64,000 nt of DNA from WHSM01 sp036375165. GTDB lineage: Bacteria > Actinomycetota > Actinomycetes > Mycobacteriales > Micromonosporaceae. The position numbers and the translations under genes are program-made. Position 1 is the stretch's first letter. Each line of letters begins with the position of its first letter. The notes below the pieces were generated by a model, which was not told the DNA's origin, did not search any database, and saw only the letters and a program-made list of their open reading frames with translations. The DNA is taken from positions 21,885-85,884 of the forward strand of contig DASUSI010000116.1 in the NCBI GenBank assembly GCA_036375165.1, given 5' to 3'. Shown one piece after another: positions 17,903-27,682 of this stretch.

Positions 17903-19443
17903 GTCGCTGCCCGGTCCTGTCCACCGGCCGGCCACCGGTCGATCCATCCGGTGCCCCGATAGCCGTACCACACCAGAAGGCTCAACCCGGCGATCATCGC
18001 GAGCAGCGGCAGTACCGGACCGGAAGGCGGCAGCCAGTCCCCGGCGAACGGGTTGACCGGCACGCCCGGCCCTCCCTGGAACCGGGTCATCACCAGGGCC
18101 AACGCGTACAGGTGCAGCGGCGCCGTACCGAGCACCACGAACCTCAGCAACGCCGACTGGCCAGCCTCGCCAAGCGCCGCCGGATAGCGGCCCACCACGG
18201 CGGCGATCAGCAGCAATCCGACCCCGAACGGCATCACGTACCGGCCGTGCTGTGCCCAGTTCAGGGTCGGGTAGTAGGCCACCTCGAGCACCGCGAGAGC
18301 CAGTGCCGAACCCACGCCGACCGCGACCAGCGTCCAGCGGTCCCGACGGGACGCCAACAGGCCGGCGGGCAGTACCAGGGCGGCGACCATCGCGTACCAG
18401 AACATGATCAGCCATGACGGCAGGGTGGTCTCGCCGTAGCTGAACTGGCCCACGATCTGGTCGGTCCAGAACGACGCCCGGTCGACGGTCATCAGCCGGA
18501 CCATGTCACCCAGCGGTTCGTGACCGCCCCGGGTCGGCACCGCCTCCAGCGCACCGGACATCAGCAGCCAGCCGACCGCGAACACCGCCACGGCGGCGAC
18601 CCCAGCCAGCAGCAGCCTGGCGTCCCGGCGCCGCAGCAGCCCCGGTATCCGGCCCCGGGGCGCGACGACGAGGGCGACCGCCGTGATCCCGGAGAGCCAC
18701 AGCGGCCCCAGCGCCCGTACTGTCAAAAGCACCGACGCGGCCACCGCGGCCAGCACCAGCAGCCGGCGTACGGTCGCGTCGTCGAAGGTCTTTTCGGGGG
18801 TACGCAGCAGCGCCAGCAGGGTCGCCCACAGCAGTACCCCGGCTGCGATCTCAAGCCCGTTCGGGTTGACCGCGCCGTTGAGGTTCGCCGCCATCGGGGT
18901 GGTGGCGAGCACCACCGCGGCCAGCATCAGCCGGTTGCGCAACCGCAGCGCCACCACCACCGCGGAGGCCAGCAGCACCGCCGAGAGCAGGCTCGACACC
19001 AGCCGGGCCAGGACGATGCCGGTGTGGTTCGGCAGCAGCACCATCGGTACGCCCACCGGCAGGTAGTAGACCGGGTTGTACCGTCCGGCAGTGGTGCCGG
19101 TCCGTTTTCGGGTGGTGTCGTCCGGTGGCCGGTGCTGGCAGGAGGCGTCCTTCCTGTCGGCGGGATCCTCGCCTTTCCACGGGCAGTGCACATTGCCCGG
19201 CAGCAGGCTGCGCGGCACCTGGTACCACGCGCCACCACCGCGTTTCGCCTTGGCCGGCGGCGAGTAGACCTGGCCGCTGGCCGCCCCGTACGCCCGGACG
19301 ATGTGCTGGCTCTCGTCGTACGTGCCGTCGACCGGCAACGCGAACGCCCAGCCAGCGCCGATCAGGAAGAACGCCAGACACGCCAACCACCATCCGGCCC
19401 GCAGCCGGCGCCGAGGCTGATACCCCGGGCTGGCCGAAACCAC
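17899..19443 (-). CDS. DUF2142 family polytopic membrane protein (first of a tandem pair)
   Basis: This is a paralogue of the gene that follows it, 514 residues from the chosen start. Matching blocks are FFLIGAGWAFALPVDGTYDES, VPRSLLPGNVHC, GRYNPVYYLPVGVP, GAVNPNGLEIAAG and HGRYVMPFGVGLLL. The GTG at 19443 is chosen because GGGGAGGGA lies 5-6 bases upstream. A GTG at 19497, 11 bases after the ahcY stop, would add 18 residues. The tandem order and 4-base overlap suggest a duplicated, co-translated pair, perhaps forming a heteromer. The function is unknown. Confidence 0.82.
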   Translation of the reverse strand: MVSASPGYQPRRRLRAGWWLACLAFFLIGAGWAFALPVDGTYDESQHIVRAYGAASGQVYSPPAKAKRGGGAWYQVPRSLLPGNVHCPWKGEDPADRKDASCQHRPPDDTTRKRTGTTAGRYNPVYYLPVGVPMVLLPNHTGIVLARLVSSLLSAVLLASAVVVALRLRNRLMLAAVVLATTPMAANLNGAVNPNGLEIAAGVLLWATLLALLRTPEKTFDDATVRRLLVLAAVAASVLLTVRALGPLWLSGITAVALVVAPRGRIPGLLRRRDARLLLAGVAAVAVFAVGWLLMSGALEAVPTRGGHEPLGDMVRLMTVDRASFWTDQIVGQFSYGETTLPSWLIMFWYAMVAALVLPAGLLASRRDRWTLVAVGVGSALALAVLEVAYYPTLNWAQHGRYVMPFGVGLLLIAAVVGRYPAALGEAGQSALLRFVVLGTAPLHLYALALVMTRFQGGPGVPVNPFAGDWLPPSGPVLPLLAMIAGLSLLVWYGYRGTGWIDRWPAGGQDRAAT

Positions 19444-19507
19444 GACTCCCTCCCCGGAGGACGGGGAGGGAGGCACGGTGTCCACGGCTTGCGCCACCGC
19501 GGGCGGC

Positions 19508-21016
<1,509 letters not shown>

Positions 21017-21149
21017 CGACTCTCCTGGATGCTTTTCGACAGAGCTGCCCCAAACTGGACCTCACCCAAACTACTAGGTCCGCCGGCCAGCGGGGGCGGG
21101 CGGGTGAGCCGGGCACCCGGGCGGGTGACGCCGCTGACGCCCTGGGAAC

Positions 21150-22340
21150 TCAGCCCACGCTGACCTGGTAGACGTCGCCCGAGCCGGTCACCGCCACCTC
21201 AGCGACCCCCGCCGGCACAAACGCCGCATCACCCCGGGCAAGGTCCAGCCCGTCTCCGGCGGTGGCGACCCGCACCGAGCCCGCCAGACAGAGCACAATC
21301 CGGGGGCTCGGTCCACCGGGCAGTGGCAACCGCACCGCCCGGCCCGCCACCGTGGCGCGGGCCAGCCGGAAGTCGGTTACCGGGGCCGGCCACCAGATCA
21401 CACGGTCCGCAGCCGGCACCGGTGCCAGCCGGGGCTCCGGGAGTTCTTCGTACCGCAGCACCCGGAGCAACTCCGGGACGTCCACGTGCTTGCCGGTCAG
21501 CCCGCCGCGCAGCACATTGTCGCTGGATGCCATCACCTCCAGCCCGACTCCGGCGAGATACGCGTGCAGGTTCCCGGCCGGCATGTAGATCGCCTCGCCG
21601 GGCAGCAGGGTCACCCGGTTCAGCAGGAACGAGACCACCACGCCGATGTCGGCCGGGTACCGGTCCGCGAGCTCCACGGCGAGCCGGTACTCAGGTTCCG
21701 GGATCAGCGCCAGGCTGGCCTCCCGTACCCGGGCCACCAGCGCGGACCGTTGCCGGGCCGGCACCGCGAACAGGCTCGCCATCGCCTCCCGCAGTGCCTG
21801 GTCCGGCTGGAACAGGGTGAGGCACTCGAGCGTGGCCTTCAGCTCGGGGAGTTCCAGCCGGCGCAACAGCCGTACCGCGTCCGGCAGCGGCCGGAATCCG
21901 CACAGCGCGTGGAACTCGGTCACCGCGACCAGAAGTTCCGGCTTGTGGTGCGGGTCAACGTAGTTGCGGTGCGGCGCGTCCGGAGGGACCCCGGCCGCCT
22001 CCTCAGCGGCGAAGCCCTCGCGGGCATGGACCGGCCCGGGGTGCACCTGCAGTGACAGGGGCCGGTCCGCGGCCAGCAACTTGAGCAGGAACGGCAACCG
22101 GGGACCGTACCCGCCGGACACGTCGCGGCCCAGGGTGGTGGCCGGGTCGGCCTCGATCACCGCCGTCAGGCTGCGTCGGGCACCGTCGTCGTTCAGCAGG
22201 AAGGACGGGTCACGTGGATGGGCGCCGTACCACACCTCCGCCTCGGGCGTCGGGGACGGCACCGGTCGGCCCTGGATTCGCGCGATCTCAGTACGCGAGC
22301 CCCAGGAATATGGCCGGATCCGGCCCACCAGACGGTGCAT
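21150..22340 (-). CDS. manA: Mannose-6-phosphate isomerase, class I
   Basis: ManA interconverts fructose-6-phosphate and mannose-6-phosphate, the entry to GDP-mannose. The 396-residue cupin enzyme begins MHRLVGRIRPYSWGSRTEIA. It shows the zinc-binding residues in LSLQVHPGP, DPHHKPELLVA and MPAGNLHAYL, then GLTGKHVDVPELLRVL. It starts 4 bases after the stop of the CDF transporter gene, so the two are translationally linked. With the phosphomannomutase in this window and manC near 55 kb, it completes the GDP-mannose route used for mannosylated lipids and glycoproteins. Confidence 0.95.
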   Translation of the reverse strand: MHRLVGRIRPYSWGSRTEIARIQGRPVPSPTPEAEVWYGAHPRDPSFLLNDDGARRSLTAVIEADPATTLGRDVSGGYGPRLPFLLKLLAADRPLSLQVHPGPVHAREGFAAEEAAGVPPDAPHRNYVDPHHKPELLVAVTEFHALCGFRPLPDAVRLLRRLELPELKATLECLTLFQPDQALREAMASLFAVPARQRSALVARVREASLALIPEPEYRLAVELADRYPADIGVVVSFLLNRVTLLPGEAIYMPAGNLHAYLAGVGLEVMASSDNVLRGGLTGKHVDVPELLRVLRYEELPEPRLAPVPAADRVIWWPAPVTDFRLARATVAGRAVRLPLPGGPSPRIVLCLAGSVRVATAGDGLDLARGDAAFVPAGVAEVAVTGSGDVYQVSVG

Positions 22341-22344
22341 CTGC

Positions 22345-23334
22345 CTACGACGTCGCCGGCTCGGGCTTCGCCTTCCCCCCGGCGCCCCCTTCGGCGGCGG
22401 CCCTACCCGCGGCGGCCTTTCCCGCGGAATAGAGGTCCGGCTCGAGGTAGATCGCCCGAGCGATCGGCACCGCGTCCCGGATCCGTTCCTCGATCGCGTC
22501 GATATGGCGCGCCACGTCGGCGGCCGTGTCGTTGTGGCGCACCGCCACCTTCGCCGCGACCAGCAACTCGTCAGGCCCCAGGTGCAGGGTCTTCATGTGG
22601 ATGACGCGGTCCACCTCGCCGCCCTCGGTGATCGCCCGTTCGATCGCGGCCTGGTGCTCAACGGCTGCCGACTCACCCACCAGCAGGCTCTTCATCTCGA
22701 TCGCGAGGATGGTCGCCACGGTCACCAGCAGCACGCCGATGGCGGCCGTTCCCACGGCGTCCCACATGCCGTTGTCGGTGATCAGGGTCATGCCGACCCC
22801 GAACAGCGCCAGGATCAGGCCGACCAGCGCGGCCAGGTCCTCCAGCAGCACCACCGGAAGCTCCGGCGCCTTGGCGTGCCGTACGAAATCCTTCCAGGAC
22901 GCATTCCCCCGGACATGGTTCGACTCCTGGATCGCGGTCCGGAACGAGAAGGTCTCCAGCACGATCGCAACCGCCAGCACGATGACCGGCAGCCAGTGCC
23001 AGGACTCGATGGGCGTCGGGTGGGCCGCCTTGTGGTACGCCTCGTACAGCGCGAACAAACCACCGACGCTGAACAGCACGATCGAGACGATGAACGCGTA
23101 GATGTAGCGTTCCCGGCCGTACCCGAACGGGTGCTGCGCCGTGGCACCGCGCCGGGCCCGCCGGCCACCGATCAGCAGTAACGCCTGGTTGCCGGAGTCG
23201 GCGACCGAGTGGATCGCCTCGGCCAGCATGGACGATGAGAAGGTCAGTGCCCAGGCGATGAACTTGGTCAGGGCGATGCCGAGGTTGGCGAGCAGCGCGG
23301 CGACGATCGCCCTGGTACCCCCGGATGTGCTCAC
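22345..23334 (-). CDS. Cation diffusion facilitator family metal transporter
   Basis: CDF proteins export Zn2+, Co2+, Fe2+ or Mn2+ by proton antiport. The 329-residue protein has six membrane helices. The metal-site signature in helix 2 appears as AEAIHSVADSGNQALLLIG, followed by HPFGYGRERYIYAFIVSI. A cytoplasmic C-terminal domain contains VDRVIHMKTLHLGPDELLVA and the His-containing AVRHNDTAADVARHID. The tail is Ala/Gly/Lys-rich. Metal specificity cannot be read from the sequence. The GTG overlaps the preceding stop as GTGA, placing it in the same operon as the SIS-domain gene. Confidence 0.92.
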   Translation of the reverse strand: MSTSGGTRAIVAALLANLGIALTKFIAWALTFSSSMLAEAIHSVADSGNQALLLIGGRRARRGATAQHPFGYGRERYIYAFIVSIVLFSVGGLFALYEAYHKAAHPTPIESWHWLPVIVLAVAIVLETFSFRTAIQESNHVRGNASWKDFVRHAKAPELPVVLLEDLAALVGLILALFGVGMTLITDNGMWDAVGTAAIGVLLVTVATILAIEMKSLLVGESAAVEHQAAIERAITEGGEVDRVIHMKTLHLGPDELLVAAKVAVRHNDTAADVARHIDAIEERIRDAVPIARAIYLEPDLYSAGKAAAGRAAAEGGAGGKAKPEPATS

Positions 23335-24545
23335 GGTGCGGACAGCTCCTTCAACTCGGTCACCGCGGGAACCGCGGTCGGGTCGAACCCGTGCGCCAGG
23401 GCCAGGTACACCGACGCGAAGTCCGGTACGGCGACCAGCGACGCGAAACGTTCCAGAGCGGAGGCACCTTCCGCCTCGATGACGCTGACCCGTACTCCGC
23501 GACGGGCCGCCAGTTGGGCGACGGCGTCGGCGCGGCGCAGCTCTACGGCCACCGGCTCGCCCTCGGTGGGGCCATCGTCACCCGAGATACCACCGTCCCG
23601 CAGGATTACCAGACGCAATCTGGTGAACGGCGACTCGGATTCGGCCCGGTCCGCGAAGATGTCGCGACTCTCCTCGGCGAGGCCGCCGTACACCCCGTCG
23701 AGCAGACCGACCCGGCCGCGTCCGGCCTCGTTGAGGTCACCCGCCACCGCCGGGTACCGGGCGTTGGTCGAAAGCATGTCGGCGAACCTGCGGGCCGCCA
23801 CCGCCGCCAGCGGCGAACTGCCCCAGATCACCGGAATCGAGCCGGCCAGGTCCAGGGCGAGTGCCTTCGCGGGATTCACGAACGAGTCCGCATCGGGACG
23901 GCAGCGCTCGGCGTCCGCGTCCAGCCGGGCCGCGGTCTCAGCGAGGTCCGCCTCGGGCAACCGGATCAGGCCCAGCGCCCGCGCGGCCAGCATCACGGGT
24001 ACGGCGAGCGCCCACAGGCTGACCCGGGCCGGAGCCCGCCGAGGGATCGGGACGAACGGGGCCCGTGCCCGGTCGGCGAGTGAGGCCAGCTCGGAGTCCG
24101 GCGCACCGATCGCGACCAGTCGGGCACCGCGCCGCGCTGCCGCGTCGGCCGCGGCGATCGCCTCCGGACTGCGACCGGACGCCGACACCGCGATCACCAC
24201 GTCCGCGGCCCCCACCCAGCCCGGCACCCCCGGGCTGCGGTGCGCCAGCACCGGCACCACCGAACGGGACCCGGCGATCGTGGCGAGGATGTCGCCGGTA
24301 CGCGCGGCGGTCCCCACCCCGGCGACCACCACGGAACGAGGCCGCCCCTCGTCGGCCAGCTCGGCCAGTCTGGCCTCGGCGGCCATGCTCGCGGACTCAC
24401 GTACCTGGGCCCCGGCCGAGGCGACGGTCCGCAGCATCACCCCCGGTTCGGCCCGCTGGAGCCCTTCCACGTCGTTGAGCAGCCGCTCGTCGGCCTCCCG
24501 TAGCCCGGACAGGCCGCTCACGCCCTCGGGTGGTTGAACTGCCAT
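23331..24545 (-). CDS. SIS-domain protein related to bifunctional phosphoglucose/phosphomannose isomerases
   Basis: This 404-residue protein corresponds to Rv3256c by position. The N-terminal SIS sugar-isomerase fold shows SVVVAGVGTAARTGDIL and ADVVIAVSASGRSPEAI. The C-terminal half resembles the bacterial PGI/PMI domain (VIWGSSPLAAVAARRFADML). However, the segment that carries the catalytic His in true PGI/PMI enzymes (the ELNHNE region) reads DLNEAGRGRVGL, so catalysis is doubtful. A role as sugar-phosphate sensor or partner of the adjacent phosphomannomutase and ManA is possible. The ATG at 24545 overlaps the upstream stop as TGATG. Confidence 0.8.
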   Translation of the reverse strand: MAVQPPEGVSGLSGLREADERLLNDVEGLQRAEPGVMLRTVASAGAQVRESASMAAEARLAELADEGRPRSVVVAGVGTAARTGDILATIAGSRSVVPVLAHRSPGVPGWVGAADVVIAVSASGRSPEAIAAADAAARRGARLVAIGAPDSELASLADRARAPFVPIPRRAPARVSLWALAVPVMLAARALGLIRLPEADLAETAARLDADAERCRPDADSFVNPAKALALDLAGSIPVIWGSSPLAAVAARRFADMLSTNARYPAVAGDLNEAGRGRVGLLDGVYGGLAEESRDIFADRAESESPFTRLRLVILRDGGISGDDGPTEGEPVAVELRRADAVAQLAARRGVRVSVIEAEGASALERFASLVAVPDFASVYLALAHGFDPTAVPAVTELKELSAP

Positions 24546-24739
24546 CACTGGGCCGCGCTGGGGTCTGGAGACTCCGGCAGCCGGGCCTCTTCCAGCAGCA
24601 TCACCGGAACGCCGTCCCGGATCTCGTAGATCCGGCCGCATCCGGTGCAGGTCAGCGTGCCCGCGGACGCGTCGTAGCGCAGGTCGGCGTGGTCTCCGGG
24701 ACAGACCAGGATCTCAAGCAGGGTTGGATCCAACGGCAT
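24545..24739 (-). CDS. Trm112 family zinc-ribbon protein
   Basis: This 64-residue protein has the Trm112 core LLEILVCPGDHADLRYD, CTGCGRIYEIRDGVPVMLLEEA. In eukaryotes and archaea Trm112 activates methyltransferases. In bacteria the family is common but its partner is unknown. Here the first zinc-binding pair is incomplete (CPGDH rather than CPxC), while CTGC is intact. GAGGAGAG precedes the ATG at 24739. It is co-transcribed with the SIS-domain gene, with a one-base stop/start overlap. Confidence 0.88.
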   Translation of the reverse strand: MPLDPTLLEILVCPGDHADLRYDASAGTLTCTGCGRIYEIRDGVPVMLLEEARLPESPDPSAAQ

Positions 24740-24775
24740 GTCAGTACTCTCCTCGGGATCACGTGCCGGGACGAC

Positions 24776-26182
24776 TCAGCGGTTGAGGAGCGCGAGCACC
24801 TCGTCGCGCAGCTGTGCCATGCGCTCCGGGTCGCGTGCCTCCACGTTGAGACGCACCACGGGCTCGGTGTTGGACGGGCGCAGGTTGAACCAGCTCCCGT
24901 CGGTCAAGTCGACGGTCAGACCGTCCAGCAGGTCAATCGTGGCACCGTCGCGGTCCTGGTACACCCTTCGCACCTCGGCCAGCTTCGCCCGCTGGTCGGT
25001 GACCTTCGAGTTGATCTCCCCGGACGCCGGGTAACGGTGGTAGGCCGCAGCCAGTCGGGACAGCGGCTGGTCCTGCTCGCCGAGCGCGGCGAGCAGGTGC
25101 ATCGCCGCGAGCATCCCGGTGTCGGCGTACCAGAAGTCCCGGAAGTAGTAGTGCGCCGAATGCTCACCGCCGAACACCGCTTCGGTCCTTGCCATCTCGG
25201 CCTTGATGAACGAGTGACCGACCCGGGTACGGACCGGGTTGCCACCGTGTTCGGCGACGATCTCCGGGACCGCCCGCGAGGTGATCAGGTTGTGGATCAC
25301 CGTCGCCTGTGGATGCTTCGCCAGTTCCCGGACGGCGACCAGGGCGGTGACCGCGCTGGGCGAGACCAGGCCGCCGCGCTCATCGACCACGAAACACCGG
25401 TCGGCGTCGCCGTCGAACGCCAACCCCACGTCGGCGCTGTGCGAGGTGACCGCGGCCTGCAGGTCGACCAGGTTCTTAGGGTCGATCGGATTCGCCTCGT
25501 GGTTCGGGAACGTGCCGTCCAGCTCGAAGTAGAGCGGCACAATCTCCAGCGGCAGTGGGGACAGCACCGCGTCCCCGAGCACCGCCGGGACCGTGTGGCC
25601 GGCCATGCCGTTACCGGCGTCAACGACCACCTTCAACGGCCGGATGCCACTGATGTCGACCAGGCCGCGCAGGTGGGCGGCGTAGTCGGCGAGCAGGTCC
25701 CGGCGCTCCACCTGGCCGGTGCGCCCGGACGTCTGCGGCTGTCCGTCCGCCAGGGACCGCTCCGCGAACTCCCGGATCTGTGCCAGCCCGCTCTCCTGGC
25801 CAATCGGCCTGGCCCCGGCACGACACAGCTTGATGCCGTTGTACCGCGCCGGATTATGGCTGGCAGTGAACATAGCGCCCGGAATGTCCATGATTCCCGA
25901 GGCGTAGTACAGCAGATCGGTGGACGCCAGCCCCAGATGCACCGCGTCGATGCCGAGCGCGGTCACGCCTTCCAGGAAGGCGACGACCAGGCCGGGCCCG
26001 GAGTCGCGCATGTCGTGTGCCACTGCCACCCGGCGGGGTACGCCGTCCTCAGGTGTGGTGCGGTCCGCTTGGAGCAGCCGCGCGAAGCCGACCCCGAACG
26101 CTCGGGCGGTCGCCTCGTCAAGCTGGTCACCGACCGTCCCCCGGATGTCGTACGCCTTGACGATGCCACTGAGGTCGACCAC
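24776..26182 (-). CDS. manB: Phosphomannomutase/phosphoglucomutase
   Basis: This enzyme interconverts hexose-6-phosphate and hexose-1-phosphate, here most likely mannose-6-P to mannose-1-P for GDP-mannose (Rv3257c position). The 468-residue alpha-D-phosphohexomutase shows KAYDIRGTVGDQLDE, the phospho-Ser loop MFTASHNPARYNGIK, the Mg2+ site LAFDGDADRCFVVDE, the sugar loop FGGEHSAHYYFRDF, and the phosphate-binding FNLRPSNTEPVVRLNVE. The GTG at 26182 (VVDLSGIVKAYD) has GAGGAG about 11 bases upstream. The in-frame GTG at 26194 directly abuts that ribosome binding site and is less likely. Confidence 0.94.
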   Translation of the reverse strand: MVDLSGIVKAYDIRGTVGDQLDEATARAFGVGFARLLQADRTTPEDGVPRRVAVAHDMRDSGPGLVVAFLEGVTALGIDAVHLGLASTDLLYYASGIMDIPGAMFTASHNPARYNGIKLCRAGARPIGQESGLAQIREFAERSLADGQPQTSGRTGQVERRDLLADYAAHLRGLVDISGIRPLKVVVDAGNGMAGHTVPAVLGDAVLSPLPLEIVPLYFELDGTFPNHEANPIDPKNLVDLQAAVTSHSADVGLAFDGDADRCFVVDERGGLVSPSAVTALVAVRELAKHPQATVIHNLITSRAVPEIVAEHGGNPVRTRVGHSFIKAEMARTEAVFGGEHSAHYYFRDFWYADTGMLAAMHLLAALGEQDQPLSRLAAAYHRYPASGEINSKVTDQRAKLAEVRRVYQDRDGATIDLLDGLTVDLTDGSWFNLRPSNTEPVVRLNVEARDPERMAQLRDEVLALLNR

Positions 26183-26319
26183 GGTGCGTTCCACTCCTCG
26201 AGCGTTACCAGTCTGCCCGCCTGCCCGCCGTTCGCCGCCGGAACGCGGCTCGCCACGGCCCGGAGCCTACCTGGACCGATCAGCTCGGGCACCCGCCACC
26301 CGCCGGCTGTCGTACCACC

Positions 26320-26670
26320 TCAGGTATCGGAGGGTGGCAACACCCGCAGGTGACCGCGACGGCCGGTCGGCTGCGACCGTGGCTCGTCACGGACCGCCGC
26401 CCTGCCGGCCTCCCGGACCGCGTCGGCGAGCGCCAGGATGTCGTCGCTGCTCGGCCCGGGCACGCTCAGCTCACCCTCCGCACGCACCAGGTCCCATCCC
26501 AAGGGTGCGGTGAGCCGCAACGCGTGGTACTCGCACAGGTCGTACGAATGCGGCTCGTCGAACGCCGCGAGTGGCCCCACCACCGCGGTTGAATCGGCGT
26601 ACACGTACGTCAATGTGGCGACGGCGGGATTGCGACAGCCGCTGCGGGAGCAACGCCTCTTTGGCCTCAC
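26320..26670 (-). CDS. DUF3499 family protein
   Basis: This 116-residue protein matches the Rv3258c family. It begins VRPKRRCSRSGCRNPAVATL and continues with TYVYADSTAVVGPLAAF and YDLCEYHALRLTAPLGWD. Conserved Cys residues (CSRSGC, DLCEYH) suggest a small zinc-binding fold. The remainder is a polar tail ending in PPSDT. No function is known. The GTG at 26670 is divergent from the metallopeptidase-like gene at 26787, with 116 bases between them that must hold both promoters. Confidence 0.85.
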   Translation of the reverse strand: MRPKRRCSRSGCRNPAVATLTYVYADSTAVVGPLAAFDEPHSYDLCEYHALRLTAPLGWDLVRAEGELSVPGPSSDDILALADAVREAGRAAVRDEPRSQPTGRRGHLRVLPPSDT

Positions 26671-26786
26671 GGGGCAACACGGTATCGCCCCCCGGGTGCC
26701 GCTTGTGCGGTTGGCCGACCCGACACGCCGCCGGCTGCCCCGGCCGCACCGCCGATCCGCGCCCGGCCACGGCTACGCTGCACCTC

Positions 26787-27245
26787 GTGGAGGCTGCCCC
26801 CGCTCACCCGCCGCGACGTCCGGGCGGCCGGCGACGGGACCGCCGCGGGCGCGGTCTTCGGGGACGGCTGGTGCCGGCGGTGGTACCGCTGTCCCGTACC
26901 CGTTCCCAGGTCTTCGACGACCTGGTGCTGGATGCGGTCGAGCACCTGGAGCGGCGGTGGTCCAAGGAACTGGCCAACATTGAGTTCGCGGTGGAGGACG
27001 TGCCGCCGGACCTGAACGTGTACGACTCCGACGTGCTGGAGGACGGGGAGGTCCCGCTGGCCAGATTGCTGCCGGGTCGACCGCGGGACCACGACGGCCC
27101 GTTACCCCGGATCGTGCTGTACCGGCGGCCCCTGGAGTTCCGCGCCGCCGCACAGGACGACCTCGCCGAACTGGTTCACGACGTGGTGGTCGAACAGCTC
27201 GCCAACCTGCTCGGGGTGCATCCCGAGGAGATCGACCCGGACTAG
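26787..27245 (+). CDS. Metallopeptidase-family (zincin-like) protein, Rv3259 type
   Basis: This is a 152-residue protein with a basic, Arg/Gly/Pro-rich N-terminus of about 45 residues, then FDDLVLDAVEHLERRW, IEFAVEDVPPD, LPRIVLYRRPLEF and LVHDVVVEQLANLLG. Members elsewhere keep a minimal HExxH zinc motif in this last helix. Here it reads HDVVVEQLAN, so the glutamate is displaced and the second His is absent; activity is uncertain. GTG at 26787 was chosen as the first start after the divergent DUF3499 gene. Its stop overlaps the convergent whiB stop by 4 bases. Confidence 0.8.
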   Translation: MEAAPAHPPRRPGGRRRDRRGRGLRGRLVPAVVPLSRTRSQVFDDLVLDAVEHLERRWSKELANIEFAVEDVPPDLNVYDSDVLEDGEVPLARLLPGRPRDHDGPLPRIVLYRRPLEFRAAAQDDLAELVHDVVVEQLANLLGVHPEEIDPD

Positions 27246-27499
27246 CTGGCGGCGCGCTTCAGCTTGCGCCGTTCCCGTTCGGACAGGCCGCCCCAGATCC
27301 CGAACCGCTCGTCGTGGGTGAGCGAGTACTCCAGACACTCCGCCTTCACCTCGCAGCGGGCGCAGATCCGCTTCGCCTCGCGGGTGGACCCCCCCTTTTC
27401 CGGAAAGAACGCTTCGGGATCGGTCTGGGCACACAAGGCACGCTCCTGCCATTCCGGAGCGTCTCCCACCAGGTCGGTCAAGATGTGATCAGTCTCCAT
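27242..27499 (-). CDS. whiB: WhiB-family iron-sulphur transcriptional regulator, WhiB/WhiB2/WhmD orthologue
   Basis: WhiB proteins carry a [4Fe-4S] cluster and act with sigma factors; this orthologue partners WhiA in sporulation septation in Streptomyces and is needed for division in mycobacteria. The 85 residues contain the four cluster cysteines C23, C46, C49 and C55 (ALCAQTD, ICARCEVKAEC), the tryptophan turn GIWGG (67-71) and a basic tail RERRKLKRAAS. WQERALCAQTDPEAFFPEKGG is the block that marks this subgroup. ATG 27499 follows a G-rich ribosome binding site. Synteny matches Rv3260c. Confidence 0.95.
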   Translation of the reverse strand: METDHILTDLVGDAPEWQERALCAQTDPEAFFPEKGGSTREAKRICARCEVKAECLEYSLTHDERFGIWGGLSERERRKLKRAAS

Positions 27500-27656
27500 C
27501 ACGCGCCCCCCTTTCGTCGTTCCGTACACCCGGCCCGCCGCCGGGCCCCCCTGGTGCGGGCATGTCGCTGACACCGAGATCCGCCGACCGGATCTTTTCC
27601 GCATTTCGCCCCATGTCGGTGCCAACGCACCTGCTCTGGTAGAGACCCCAAGTGAA

Positions 27657-27672
27657 ATTACACGCGTGTAAT
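27657..27672. promoter_or_regulatory. Perfect palindrome resembling a BldD box upstream of whiB
   Basis: ATTACACG/CGTGTAAT is a perfect 16-base palindrome centred about 165 bases upstream of the whiB start, in the gap between fbiC and whiB. Each arm fits the published BldD half-site pattern nTnACnC, but the centre has two bases instead of one. BldD with c-di-GMP represses whiB and other sporulation genes in Streptomyces, so a conserved control is plausible. Another dimeric regulator such as a TetR protein is possible. Confidence 0.45.
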
Positions 27673-27682
27673 GCGTGCGCCG

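Noticed and set aside
21017..21149. S-adenosylhomocysteine riboswitch upstream of ahcY
   Set aside because: The 133-base leader shows no recognisable conserved core or pseudoknot pattern of that riboswitch.
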